In this document: piece by piece, positions 6,587 through 12,603 of the stretch
Numbering within the stretch: the stretch's first letter is position 1
Layout: each line of letters begins with the position of its first letter
From: Acidaminococcaceae bacterium
GTDB taxonomy: Bacteria > Bacillota > Negativicutes > Acidaminococcales > Acidaminococcaceae
Assembly (NCBI GenBank): GCA_028693975.1
Contig: JAQUUF010000019.1
Coordinates: forward strand, 1-12,603
Reading direction: 5' to 3'
DNA length: 12,603 nucleotides
Program-made: the position numbers and the translations under genes
The notes under the pieces: model-generated
Databases searched by the model: none
What the model was told of the DNA's origin: nothing
Seen by the model: the letters and a program-made list of their open reading frames with translations, nothing else

Positions 6587-8053
6587 GTGGAACTTTACAA
6601 ACAAACAGCTCATGAACTCCATGAGCAATTAGTAAATAAGAAAATCAGTTCTGTAGAACTAACTAATGCGTTGTATGAACGCATCAATGAAGTAGATGAT
6701 AAGATTAATGCTTATCTTACTTTGGATCAAGAGAATGCCTTAGCTCAAGCTGCTAAGGTAGACAGCAAGATTGCAGCAGGAGAGGTGATTGCTCCTTTGG
6801 CCGGTATTCCCGGTGCTATCAAAGACAATATTTCCACCAAAGGGCTGCGCACAACTTGTGCTTCTAAAATATTAGAAAACTTCATTCCTATCTATGACGC
6901 TCACGTTATCGCCAATCTGCGCAAAGACGAGACAATTTTCTTGGGCAAGACGAATATGGATGAATTTGCTATGGGTTCTACAACCGAGAGCTCTCATTTC
7001 CAAGTTACCCACAATGCTTGGGACTTAAGCCGTGTACCGGGTGGTTCCTCTGGCGGCAGTGCAGCGGCTATTGCAGCCGGTGAGGCTATTTGGTCTCTGG
7101 GCAGCGATACTGGCGGTAGTATCCGTCAGCCAGCATCTTTTAATGGTTGTGTTGGTATTAAACCTACTTATGGCCGTGTTTCTCGTTATGGCTGCGTAGC
7201 TTTCGCTTCTTCTTTGGACCAGATTGGACCTTTGACTCGTGATGTAACCGACGCGGCAACTGTGTTGAATACTATCTGCGGTGTAGACAAGATGGATTCC
7301 ACTTCTTTGAATGTAGAAGTGCCCGACTTCACCAAGGCTCTGCGCCAAGATGTGAAGGGCTTGCGGATTGGTATTCCTAAGGAGTATTATGGCAAAGGTT
7401 TGGACCCCAAAGTTGATGCTGTTTTGCGCAAAGCAATGGCTGACTACGAAGCTATGGGAGCTGAACTGGTAGATGTATCCCTGCCTCATACCGAGTATGG
7501 CGTTATCACTTATTACATTATTGCACCGGCAGAAGCTAGTGCTAACTTAGCTAGATTCGACGGTGTCCGTTATGGTTACCGCAATAGACAAGCCACTTCT
7601 GCTCCTGAGATGACTACCTTGAGCCGCAGCGAAGGCTTCGGACCCGAAGTGCAACGCCGTATCATGTTGGGCACTTATGTATTGAGCAGTGGTTACTACG
7701 ATGCTTATTATTTGAAGGCAATGCAAGTTCGTACTTTGATTCGTCGTGATTTTGAAGCTGTCTTCAAGCAATGCGATGTACTGCTGACACCGACGTCTCC
7801 GGTAGTAGCTTATCCTATCGATGGCAAGATGGACCCCTTGTCCATTTACCTCTTGGATGTCTGCACTATTCCTGTTAATTTGGCAGGGCTGCCAGGTATT
7901 AGCGTACCGGCCGGCTTCGTAGATGGAATGCCTGTAGGCATGCAGCTTATCGGCAACATCTTGGACGAAGAGACTGTACTTAGAGCAGCTTATACCTTCG
8001 AACAAACACACGAATATCACAAGGTCTTCGCTCCTGTGGGAGGTGCCAAATAA
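6587..8053 (+). CDS. gatA: Asp-tRNA(Asn)/Glu-tRNA(Gln) amidotransferase subunit A
   Basis: The 488-residue glutaminase subunit. It releases ammonia from glutamine (or asparagine) and channels it to GatB. It belongs to the amidase-signature family, and the Ser-cis-Ser-Lys triad is visible: K79 (A-I-K-D-N), S154 (G-G-S-S-G-G-S) and S178 (D-T-G-G-S-I-R-Q), the same numbers as in the well-studied Staphylococcus aureus enzyme. The substrate-pocket sequence K-P-T-Y-G-R-V-S-R-Y-G follows. The start is GTG at 6587, preceded by AAGGAG at 6574-6579. Its stop TAA shares one base with the gatB ATG, so translation is probably coupled. The complex makes Gln-tRNA(Gln) and/or Asn-tRNA(Asn) by transamidation; the window does not show which. 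Confidence 0.97.
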   Translation: MELYKQTAHELHEQLVNKKISSVELTNALYERINEVDDKINAYLTLDQENALAQAAKVDSKIAAGEVIAPLAGIPGAIKDNISTKGLRTTCASKILENFIPIYDAHVIANLRKDETIFLGKTNMDEFAMGSTTESSHFQVTHNAWDLSRVPGGSSGGSAAAIAAGEAIWSLGSDTGGSIRQPASFNGCVGIKPTYGRVSRYGCVAFASSLDQIGPLTRDVTDAATVLNTICGVDKMDSTSLNVEVPDFTKALRQDVKGLRIGIPKEYYGKGLDPKVDAVLRKAMADYEAMGAELVDVSLPHTEYGVITYYIIAPAEASANLARFDGVRYGYRNRQATSAPEMTTLSRSEGFGPEVQRRIMLGTYVLSSGYYDAYYLKAMQVRTLIRRDFEAVFKQCDVLLTPTSPVVAYPIDGKMDPLSIYLLDVCTIPVNLAGLPGISVPAGFVDGMPVGMQLIGNILDEETVLRAAYTFEQTHEYHKVFAPVGGAK

Positions 8054-9498
8054 TGACTAACTATATTACTGTAATCGGCTTGGAAGTTCATGCCGAATTA
8101 AAGACTAAATCCAAAGCATTTTGTTCCTGCTCCACGGCTTTTGGTGCTGAGCCCAATACTCATGTGTGCCCGGTCTGCTTAGGTATGCCCGGAGCCTTGC
8201 CTGTACTTAATAAGCAAGTAGTGGAATTTGCTATTCGCGCCGGGTTGGCTTGCGATTGCGAAATTCAAAAATTCAATAAATTCGACCGTAAGAATTATTT
8301 CTATCCTGATTTATCTAAGAATTATCAGATTTCCCAGTTTGATAAACCTATCTGTTTAGGCGGTCATATTGATATCGCCGTGGGTGACGAGCACAAACGT
8401 ATCGGTATTACTCGTATGCATATGGAAGAAGATGCTGGCAAGTTAGTGCATTCCGGTGCTACGATTAAGACCTCTGATTCATCAGCAGTAGACTACAATC
8501 GTGCAGGTGTCCCACTAATTGAGATTGTTTCTGAGCCTGATATGCGCAGTGCGTCAGAAGCGAGAGCTTATATGGAGAAACTGAAGGCTATTTTGGAATA
8601 TACTGATGTCTGCGATTGCAAGATGCAAGAAGGCAGCTTGCGTTGCGATGCTAATATTTCTGTTATGCCGGAAGGCGCTAAGGAATTTGGTACTCGTGCC
8701 GAGATTAAGAACTTGAATTCTTTCCGTGCTCTAGAGCGTGCTGTAGAGTACGAAGTGGAGCGTCAGATTGAGCTCATCGAAGATGGTGGACATGTCGTGC
8801 AAGAAACTCGTACTTGGGATGATGCGCAAGGAATGACTTTCTCTATGCGCAGCAAGGAAGAAGCCCATGACTATCGTTATTTCCCCGAGCCGGATTTGGT
8901 ACCGGTAGAGATTGATGATGCTTGGATAGAGCGCGTAAGAGGCGAATTGCCGGAATTACCTACTCAAAGACAAGCTCGCTTAATGCAAGATTACAATTTG
9001 CCGGAATATGATGCTAGCCAAATCGTCGATACCAAAGAAATGGCCGATTATTTTGACGCAGCTATTAAGACTACCGACGATGCTAAGGGCGTAGCTAACT
9101 GGCTGCTGGGTGATGTCTCTGCTTATTTGAATAATGAGAACATTGAAATTGCACAATTCCATGTGGCACCTGCTCACTTGGGCGAACTGGTAGCTCTGAT
9201 CAAAAAAGGTACTCTTTCTAGCAAACTGGCTAAGAAAGTTTTTGCCGAAATGGTTAAGAGTGACAAGGCTCCTTCCGTATTGGTCAAAGAGCTTGGCTTG
9301 GAGCAGGTCAGCGACACCGGTGCTATTGAGAAGCTGGTAGATGAGACCTTAGCAGAGAACCCGCAATCCATTGCTGACTTCAAGGCTGGCAAGGATAGGG
9401 CTCTAGGCTTTATGGTAGGACAAATCATGAAGAAATCTCGTGGCAAAGCTAATCCGGCGATGGTTAACGAAATGCTTTTAAAAAAGTTAAAGGAGTAG
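8053..9498 (+). CDS. gatB: Asp-tRNA(Asn)/Glu-tRNA(Gln) amidotransferase subunit B
   Basis: The 481-residue subunit that binds the misacylated tRNA, phosphorylates the side-chain carboxylate with ATP and adds ammonia from GatA. The N-terminus V-I-G-L-E-V-H-A-E-L is the GatB/GatE signature. C24-S-C26 and C39-P-V-C42 form a likely zinc site; some GatB proteins, such as that of S. aureus as I recall it, lack these cysteines. The ATP-pocket region R-K-N-Y-F-Y-P-D-L-S-K and the A-G-V-P-L-I-E-I-V-S-E-P-D block are intact. The last 140 residues are the helical and YqeY-like tRNA-binding tail. ATG 8053 overlaps the gatA stop by one base, with GGGAGG at about 8038-8043 inside gatA. guaA starts four bases after its stop. 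Confidence 0.97.
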   Translation: MTNYITVIGLEVHAELKTKSKAFCSCSTAFGAEPNTHVCPVCLGMPGALPVLNKQVVEFAIRAGLACDCEIQKFNKFDRKNYFYPDLSKNYQISQFDKPICLGGHIDIAVGDEHKRIGITRMHMEEDAGKLVHSGATIKTSDSSAVDYNRAGVPLIEIVSEPDMRSASEARAYMEKLKAILEYTDVCDCKMQEGSLRCDANISVMPEGAKEFGTRAEIKNLNSFRALERAVEYEVERQIELIEDGGHVVQETRTWDDAQGMTFSMRSKEEAHDYRYFPEPDLVPVEIDDAWIERVRGELPELPTQRQARLMQDYNLPEYDASQIVDTKEMADYFDAAIKTTDDAKGVANWLLGDVSAYLNNENIEIAQFHVAPAHLGELVALIKKGTLSSKLAKKVFAEMVKSDKAPSVLVKELGLEQVSDTGAIEKLVDETLAENPQSIADFKAGKDRALGFMVGQIMKKSRGKANPAMVNEMLLKKLKE

Positions 9499-9502
9499 AA
9501 TC

Positions 9503-11047
9503 ATGACTACAGCACAACATGAGTTAGTATTGGTAATAGATTTTGGTGCCCAATATAGTCAATTGATTGCAAGGAGAGTCAGGGAATGTGGTGTTTATTG
9601 TGAGATTATTCCCTATAGTTATTCTCTAGAGCAAATTAAAGCCAAGAATCCTCAGGCACTCATTCTATCTGGGGGTCCTAGCAGTGTCTATGCGGAGAAT
9701 ACTCCTCAAGCTGACCCTGGTATCTTCAATTTGGGCCTGCCTGTTTTGGGTATTTGCTATGGGCATCAAGTTATGGCTCAAACTTTGGGAGGCACTGTAG
9801 CTAGTGCTGGCGGTAAGAGCGAATATGGCAAGACTTCTATCGTGTTGCAAACAGACTGCGAATTATTCCGTGGCTTGGAAGAAAATAACATTTGCTGGAT
9901 GAGTCATACAGACTTCGTCAGCGATGTGCCGGCAGGCTTCAAACCCATGGCTACTACAGGTGAGTGTCCGGTAGCTGCGATGATTAATGACGAGAAGAAA
10001 TTCTATGGCGTGCAGTTCCATCCGGAAGTTGAGCATACTCCTTTTGGTAAGCAAATGTTGCATAATTATCTCTTTGGCGTTTGCGGCCTCAAGGGTGACT
10101 GGACCATGGCTTCTTTTGCAGAAACCAAGATTGCTGAAATTAAGGCTCAAGTAGGCGACAAAAAGGTGCTCTGTGCTCTGTCCGGCGGCGTGGATTCCTC
10201 CGTGGCTGCGGTAATGGTGCATAAGGCTATAGGCAAGCAATTGACTTGCGTCTTCGTAGACCACGGTCTCTTGCGCAAAGATGAAGGCGACCAAGTAGAG
10301 CAAGTATTCCGTAAACAGTTTGATATCAATCTTATTCGAGTGAATGCGGCAGACCGTTTCTTGGGCAAATTAGCCGGTGTCAGCGACCCGGAGACTAAAC
10401 GCAAAATTATTGGTACTGAATTTATTCGTGTTTTTGAAGAAGAATCTAACAAGATTGGTCATGTGGATTACTTAGTGCAAGGAACGATTTATCCTGATGT
10501 GGTAGAATCTGGTACTGGCACCTCTGCTACGATTAAGAGTCACCATAATGTAGGCGGCTTGCCCAAAGATATGAACCTGTCTTTGATTGAGCCACTACGC
10601 GAGCTTTTCAAAGATGAAGTAAGAGCAGTGGGCGAAGAGTTAGGCATTCCTTCTGCTTTGGTTTGGCGTCAACCTTTCCCAGGGCCAGGCTTGGCTATTC
10701 GTGTCCTAGGTGAAGTGACCGAGGAGAAGTTAGCTCTTGTCCGTGAAGCAGATGCTATCTTCCGTGAGGAGATTGCAAATGCGGGGCTAGACCGCAAGAT
10801 TTGGCAATACTTTGCTTGCTTGCCCAATATTCGCAGCGTAGGTGTGATGGGTGATTTCCGTACCTATAGCAATACGATTGCCTTAAGGGCAGTGAACAGC
10901 AGCGACGGTATGACCAGCGACTGGGCACATATTCCCTATGATGTACTGGACTTAGTATCCAGACGTATCGTCAACGAAGTCAAAGGAGTAAATCGTATCG
11001 TCTACGATATTACCTCCAAACCACCGTCTACAATAGAGTGGGAATAG
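9503..11047 (+). CDS. guaA: GMP synthase (glutamine-hydrolysing)
   Basis: A 514-residue enzyme converting XMP, ATP and glutamine to GMP, the last step of guanine nucleotide synthesis. Residues about 8-195 are a class I glutamine amidotransferase domain with nucleophile C85 (G-I-C-Y-G-H), H173 and E175 (F-H-P-E). Next comes the ATP-pyrophosphatase domain with the PP-loop S227-G-G-V-D-S232. The C-terminal dimerisation domain holds F-P-G-P-G-L-A-I-R-V and ends K-P-P-S-T-I-E-W-E, so the protein is complete. The ribosome site AAGGAG (9490-9495) lies within the last codons of gatB, directly before its stop. With a four-base gap and no promoter or guanine riboswitch, guaA is almost certainly co-transcribed with gatCAB. 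All three functions depend on glutamine as nitrogen donor. Confidence 0.97.
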   Translation: MTTAQHELVLVIDFGAQYSQLIARRVRECGVYCEIIPYSYSLEQIKAKNPQALILSGGPSSVYAENTPQADPGIFNLGLPVLGICYGHQVMAQTLGGTVASAGGKSEYGKTSIVLQTDCELFRGLEENNICWMSHTDFVSDVPAGFKPMATTGECPVAAMINDEKKFYGVQFHPEVEHTPFGKQMLHNYLFGVCGLKGDWTMASFAETKIAEIKAQVGDKKVLCALSGGVDSSVAAVMVHKAIGKQLTCVFVDHGLLRKDEGDQVEQVFRKQFDINLIRVNAADRFLGKLAGVSDPETKRKIIGTEFIRVFEEESNKIGHVDYLVQGTIYPDVVESGTGTSATIKSHHNVGGLPKDMNLSLIEPLRELFKDEVRAVGEELGIPSALVWRQPFPGPGLAIRVLGEVTEEKLALVREADAIFREEIANAGLDRKIWQYFACLPNIRSVGVMGDFRTYSNTIALRAVNSSDGMTSDWAHIPYDVLDLVSRRIVNEVKGVNRIVYDITSKPPSTIEWE

Positions 11048-11058
11048 GATTCAAGAGC

Positions 11059-11088
11059 AAGAGCCGGCGTAAAAACCGGCTCTTTTTT
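11059..11088 (+). terminator. Rho-independent terminator of the gatCAB-guaA operon
   Basis: AAGAGCCGG (11059-11067) pairs perfectly with CCGGCTCTT (11076-11084) around an eight-base loop, and a run of six T (11083-11088) follows. It begins 11 bases after the guaA stop. Confidence 0.95.
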
Positions 11089-11099
11089 GTGCGCCAAAA

Positions 11100-11128
11100 C
11101 TAGAAACAGGAACAGGCACCTTTTCTAG
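11100..11128. repeat. Small palindromic repeat unit 1 (REP-like)
   Basis: CTAGAAA (11100-11106) and TTTCTAG (11122-11128) form the ends of a hairpin whose loop reads CAGGAACAGGCACCT. The core AAACAG...GGCACC-TTTTC recurs at 11152-11172 and 12393-12415 with changes. It resembles short intergenic palindromes that are repeated in many Bacillota genomes, but copy number cannot be judged here. Confidence 0.55.
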
Positions 11129-11147
11129 AACGCAGCAAGTTATGGAT

Positions 11148-11174
11148 TGGAAAACAGAACCGTCCCATTTTCCA
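11148..11174. repeat. Small palindromic repeat unit 2 (REP-like)
   Basis: TGGAAAA (11148-11154) pairs with TTTTCCA (11168-11174) around CAGAACCGTCCCA. Its body AAACAG-AAC-x-G-x-C-x-C-x-TTTTC matches the plan of unit 1, 19 bases away in the same orientation, so the two may form one paired element. Confidence 0.5.
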
Positions 11175-11196
11175 GTATTAAGTGATAGAATATAGG

Positions 11197-11202
11197 TATA
11201 AT
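11197..11202 (+). promoter_or_regulatory. Probable -10 element of the MFS gene
   Basis: TATAAT lies 20 bases before the start codon, with AAGGAGA ribosome site at 11211-11217. No convincing -35 is seen; the expected position (about 11174-11179) falls at the edge of repeat unit 2. The short leader leaves little room for regulation. Confidence 0.45.
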
Positions 11203-11222
11203 AAGGTTTTAAGGAGAAGACA

Positions 11223-12392
11223 ATGCAGAAACTTAATCCATATATATATTTATTTTCATTGGGGCATTTTTCGGTAGATTGGACTCAGGGAGCTCTGCCG
11301 GCACTACTGCCATATTTTATCAGCGTCTGCCATTTGAATTATAGGGAAGCCGGCATGATCATGTTTGCTAATATTTTGTTGTCCTCCTTGACCCAACCGA
11401 TTTTTGGCTATTATTCTGATAAGATTTCCAAACCTTGGTTTGTTCCTTTGGCACCGATTATTTCTGGTTTGGCTCTTACTGTCTGTGCTTTTACGACTAA
11501 TTTCCAGATTATCTTCCTTTGTTCTATGTTTTCCGGGTTAGGGTCGGCCTTGTATCATCCTGAGGCGGCATTGATGGTTAATAAAATTGCCGGGGAACAA
11601 AAAGGCAAGGCTTTGGGAGCTTTTTCCGTAGGTGGTAACGCGGGCTTTGCTATAGGTCCTATGCTGGCTGGTTTTTGTGCCTATAAATTCAACATTCATG
11701 GTCTGGCTCTCTTTGAAATCATTAATATGGTATTGGCTTTTCTTCTTTATAGGAGCATAGGTAAGCTGGCCGAGCAAAAAACGAAAGCGGAAGCAGAAGC
11801 CAAAGCAAGTAATTGGCAGCAGACGGTTCCAAGCAATAATTGGCCTGCTTTTGCCAAGCTGACACCAGTCATTTTTGCCAGGGCGATAGGATTTAGCCTT
11901 ACTAATACTTTTGTGCCTATTTATTGGATGCAGGTGCTACATTCAACTGCGGCTAATGGCAGTATGGCTTTATCCGTATTATTTACTCTGGGCATATTTA
12001 TGACCTATCTGGGAGGCGTTTTAGCTGATAGGTTCGGCTACATTAAGGTTATGCGCATTGCCTTTCTGGTCATGGTACCTGCTATGTTGGCTTTTACTAA
12101 TAGTAAGCAGCTCTGGTTATCACTTTGGCTTTTGCTACCGGTGGCTTTTAGCTTATTTATTCCCTATAGCTCTATTGTAGTTTTGGGACAAACATATCTA
12201 GGTAAAAGTGTAGGATTGGCTTCAGGCATTACCATGGGTCTAGGTACTACTATGGGGGGAATGATGTCACCGCTGGTAGGCTGGGGAGCGGATCAGTGGG
12301 GGATTGGTCCGGCTTTGCAAATTCTCTGGGTAGTGGCACTGCTTGGCTTAGCGTTTGCCTTTTTGGTACCTTCGGTAGAAGAAAAACTATAG
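11223..12392 (+). CDS. MFS transporter, fosmidomycin-resistance (Fsr)-like
   Basis: A 389-residue integral membrane protein with about 12 hydrophobic segments in two halves, joined by a charged cytoplasmic loop rich in Lys, Glu and Ala (about 178-212). The start F-S-L-G-H-F-S-V-D-W, the major facilitator motif A G-Y-Y-S-D-K (62-67), the Y-H-P-E-A-A motif (111-116) and F-S-V-G-G-N-A-G (134-141) resemble E. coli Fsr, which has F-H-P-E-S-S and F-Q-V-G-G-N-F-G at similar places. The second-half copy of motif A is G-G-V-L-A-D-R-F-G (264-272). The family exports drugs or small metabolites using the proton gradient; the substrate here cannot be read from sequence. ATG 11223 follows AAGGAGA. It has its own probable promoter and is separate from the guaA operon. 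Its TAG stop (12390-12392) is the first part of repeat unit 3. Confidence 0.85.
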   Translation: MQKLNPYIYLFSLGHFSVDWTQGALPALLPYFISVCHLNYREAGMIMFANILLSSLTQPIFGYYSDKISKPWFVPLAPIISGLALTVCAFTTNFQIIFLCSMFSGLGSALYHPEAALMVNKIAGEQKGKALGAFSVGGNAGFAIGPMLAGFCAYKFNIHGLALFEIINMVLAFLLYRSIGKLAEQKTKAEAEAKASNWQQTVPSNNWPAFAKLTPVIFARAIGFSLTNTFVPIYWMQVLHSTAANGSMALSVLFTLGIFMTYLGGVLADRFGYIKVMRIAFLVMVPAMLAFTNSKQLWLSLWLLLPVAFSLFIPYSSIVVLGQTYLGKSVGLASGITMGLGTTMGGMMSPLVGWGADQWGIGPALQILWVVALLGLAFAFLVPSVEEKL

Positions 12393-12417
12393 AAACAGTG
12401 ATAGGCACGTTTTTCTA
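12390..12417. repeat. Small palindromic repeat unit 3 overlapping the MFS stop codon; possible terminator
   Basis: TAGAAA (12390-12395) pairs with TTTCTA (12412-12417). The body AAACAGTGATAGGCACG closely follows unit 1 (shared AGAAACAG, AGGCAC and TTTTCTA). The TAG of its first arm is the stop codon of the MFS gene. The hairpin, with a T-run in its right arm, lies between convergent genes and may also reduce read-through. Confidence 0.5.
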
Positions 12418-12440
12418 CTGTAAAGCCTTGAAACGAATTT

Positions 12441-12603
12441 TTATTTCTGAAGGGAGGTTAGTACGGCGGCTTTGGTCACAATACCGAGGAACAAGCCGTC
12501 TTTATCAATTACCGGCAGAGGGAAGACAGAGTCAGCAGATATTTGTACAATGTCGCTGATTAATATATCTGGGTCTGTGATGCAGGGAATATCAAGAAGC
12601 GCT
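12441..12603 (-). CDS. CBS-domain C-terminus of a probable glycine betaine/proline ABC transporter ATPase (partial)
   Basis: On the - strand an open frame enters from the right edge (first full codon at 12602) and ends at TAA 12443-12441, giving 53 residues. The stretch S-V-F-P-L-P-V-I-D-K-D-G-L-F-L-G-I-V-T-K-A-A-V-L is the second half of a CBS domain. The pattern 'A-D-S-x-x-P-x-P-V-x-D-x-D-G-x-L-x-G-I-V' followed directly by the C-terminus is typical of ProV/OpuA-type ATPases, where tandem CBS domains sense ionic strength or cyclic di-AMP. Other proteins ending in a CBS domain cannot be excluded because the ATPase part is outside the window. It is convergent with the MFS gene. Confidence 0.7.
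   Translation of the reverse strand, partial: ALLDIPCITDPDILISDIVQISADSVFPLPVIDKDGLFLGIVTKAAVLTSLQK

Noticed and set aside
7025..8020. Two reading frames of about 155 residues antisense to gatA
   Set aside because: Both mirror conserved gatA sequence, are low in plausible protein features, and have no start signals.
8053..9502. A guanine riboswitch or separate promoter for guaA
   Set aside because: Only four bases separate gatB and guaA, and no purine-riboswitch layout is visible in the gatB end.
12296..12559. A + strand reading frame over the MFS end and beyond
   Set aside because: It overlaps the MFS C-terminus in another frame and is antisense to the clear CBS-domain coding frame.

Overview
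The window looks like ordinary chromosome from an anaerobic Bacillota (Firmicutes) bacterium, plausibly a Negativicutes such as an Acidaminococcaceae member. This lineage guess is inference from overall impression: low-to-moderate GC, AAGGAG/GGAGG ribosome sites, a CIRCE-controlled small heat-shock gene, a B12-dependent ribonucleotide reductase and a GatCAB operon. No CRISPR array, phage gene, complete mobile element, rRNA or tRNA was seen, and no gene-free stretch exceeds about 300 bases.

Layout. (1) 1-3061, + strand: the C-terminal end of a histidine phosphotransfer (HPt) domain cut by the left edge, then a large soluble hybrid sensor kinase (three PAS-like regions, HisKA, HATPase, two receiver domains). 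Together they have the parts for a His-Asp-His-Asp phosphorelay. (2) 3062-3185: a two-tier hairpin that probably ends transcription from both convergent neighbours. (3) 3186-5435, - strand: nrdJ, class II adenosylcobalamin-dependent ribonucleotide reductase, with two NrdR-box-like sites around an extended -10 promoter. (4) 5436-5721: the divergent control region, which on the other side carries a CIRCE operator on a strong promoter and a leader with a possible RNA thermometer. (5) 5722-6174: Hsp20, then a terminator. (6) 6280-11047: tightly packed gatC-gatA-gatB-guaA, a probable operon of two glutamine-dependent amidotransferases, ended by a strong terminator. (7) 11089-12417: an Fsr-like MFS transporter gene bracketed by three copies of a short palindromic repeat unit, the last starting at the gene's own stop codon. 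(8) 12441-12603, - strand: the CBS-domain tail of a probable glycine-betaine/proline-type ABC transporter ATPase, cut by the right edge.

The genes are mostly housekeeping or stress functions: dNTP synthesis, tRNA-dependent Asn/Gln formation, GMP synthesis, protein folding and osmolyte uptake. I see no clear undescribed multi-gene system. The most interesting signals are regulatory: the nrdJ NrdR boxes, the CIRCE/-35 overlap, the possible FourU-like element on hsp20, and the REP-like units around the MFS gene.
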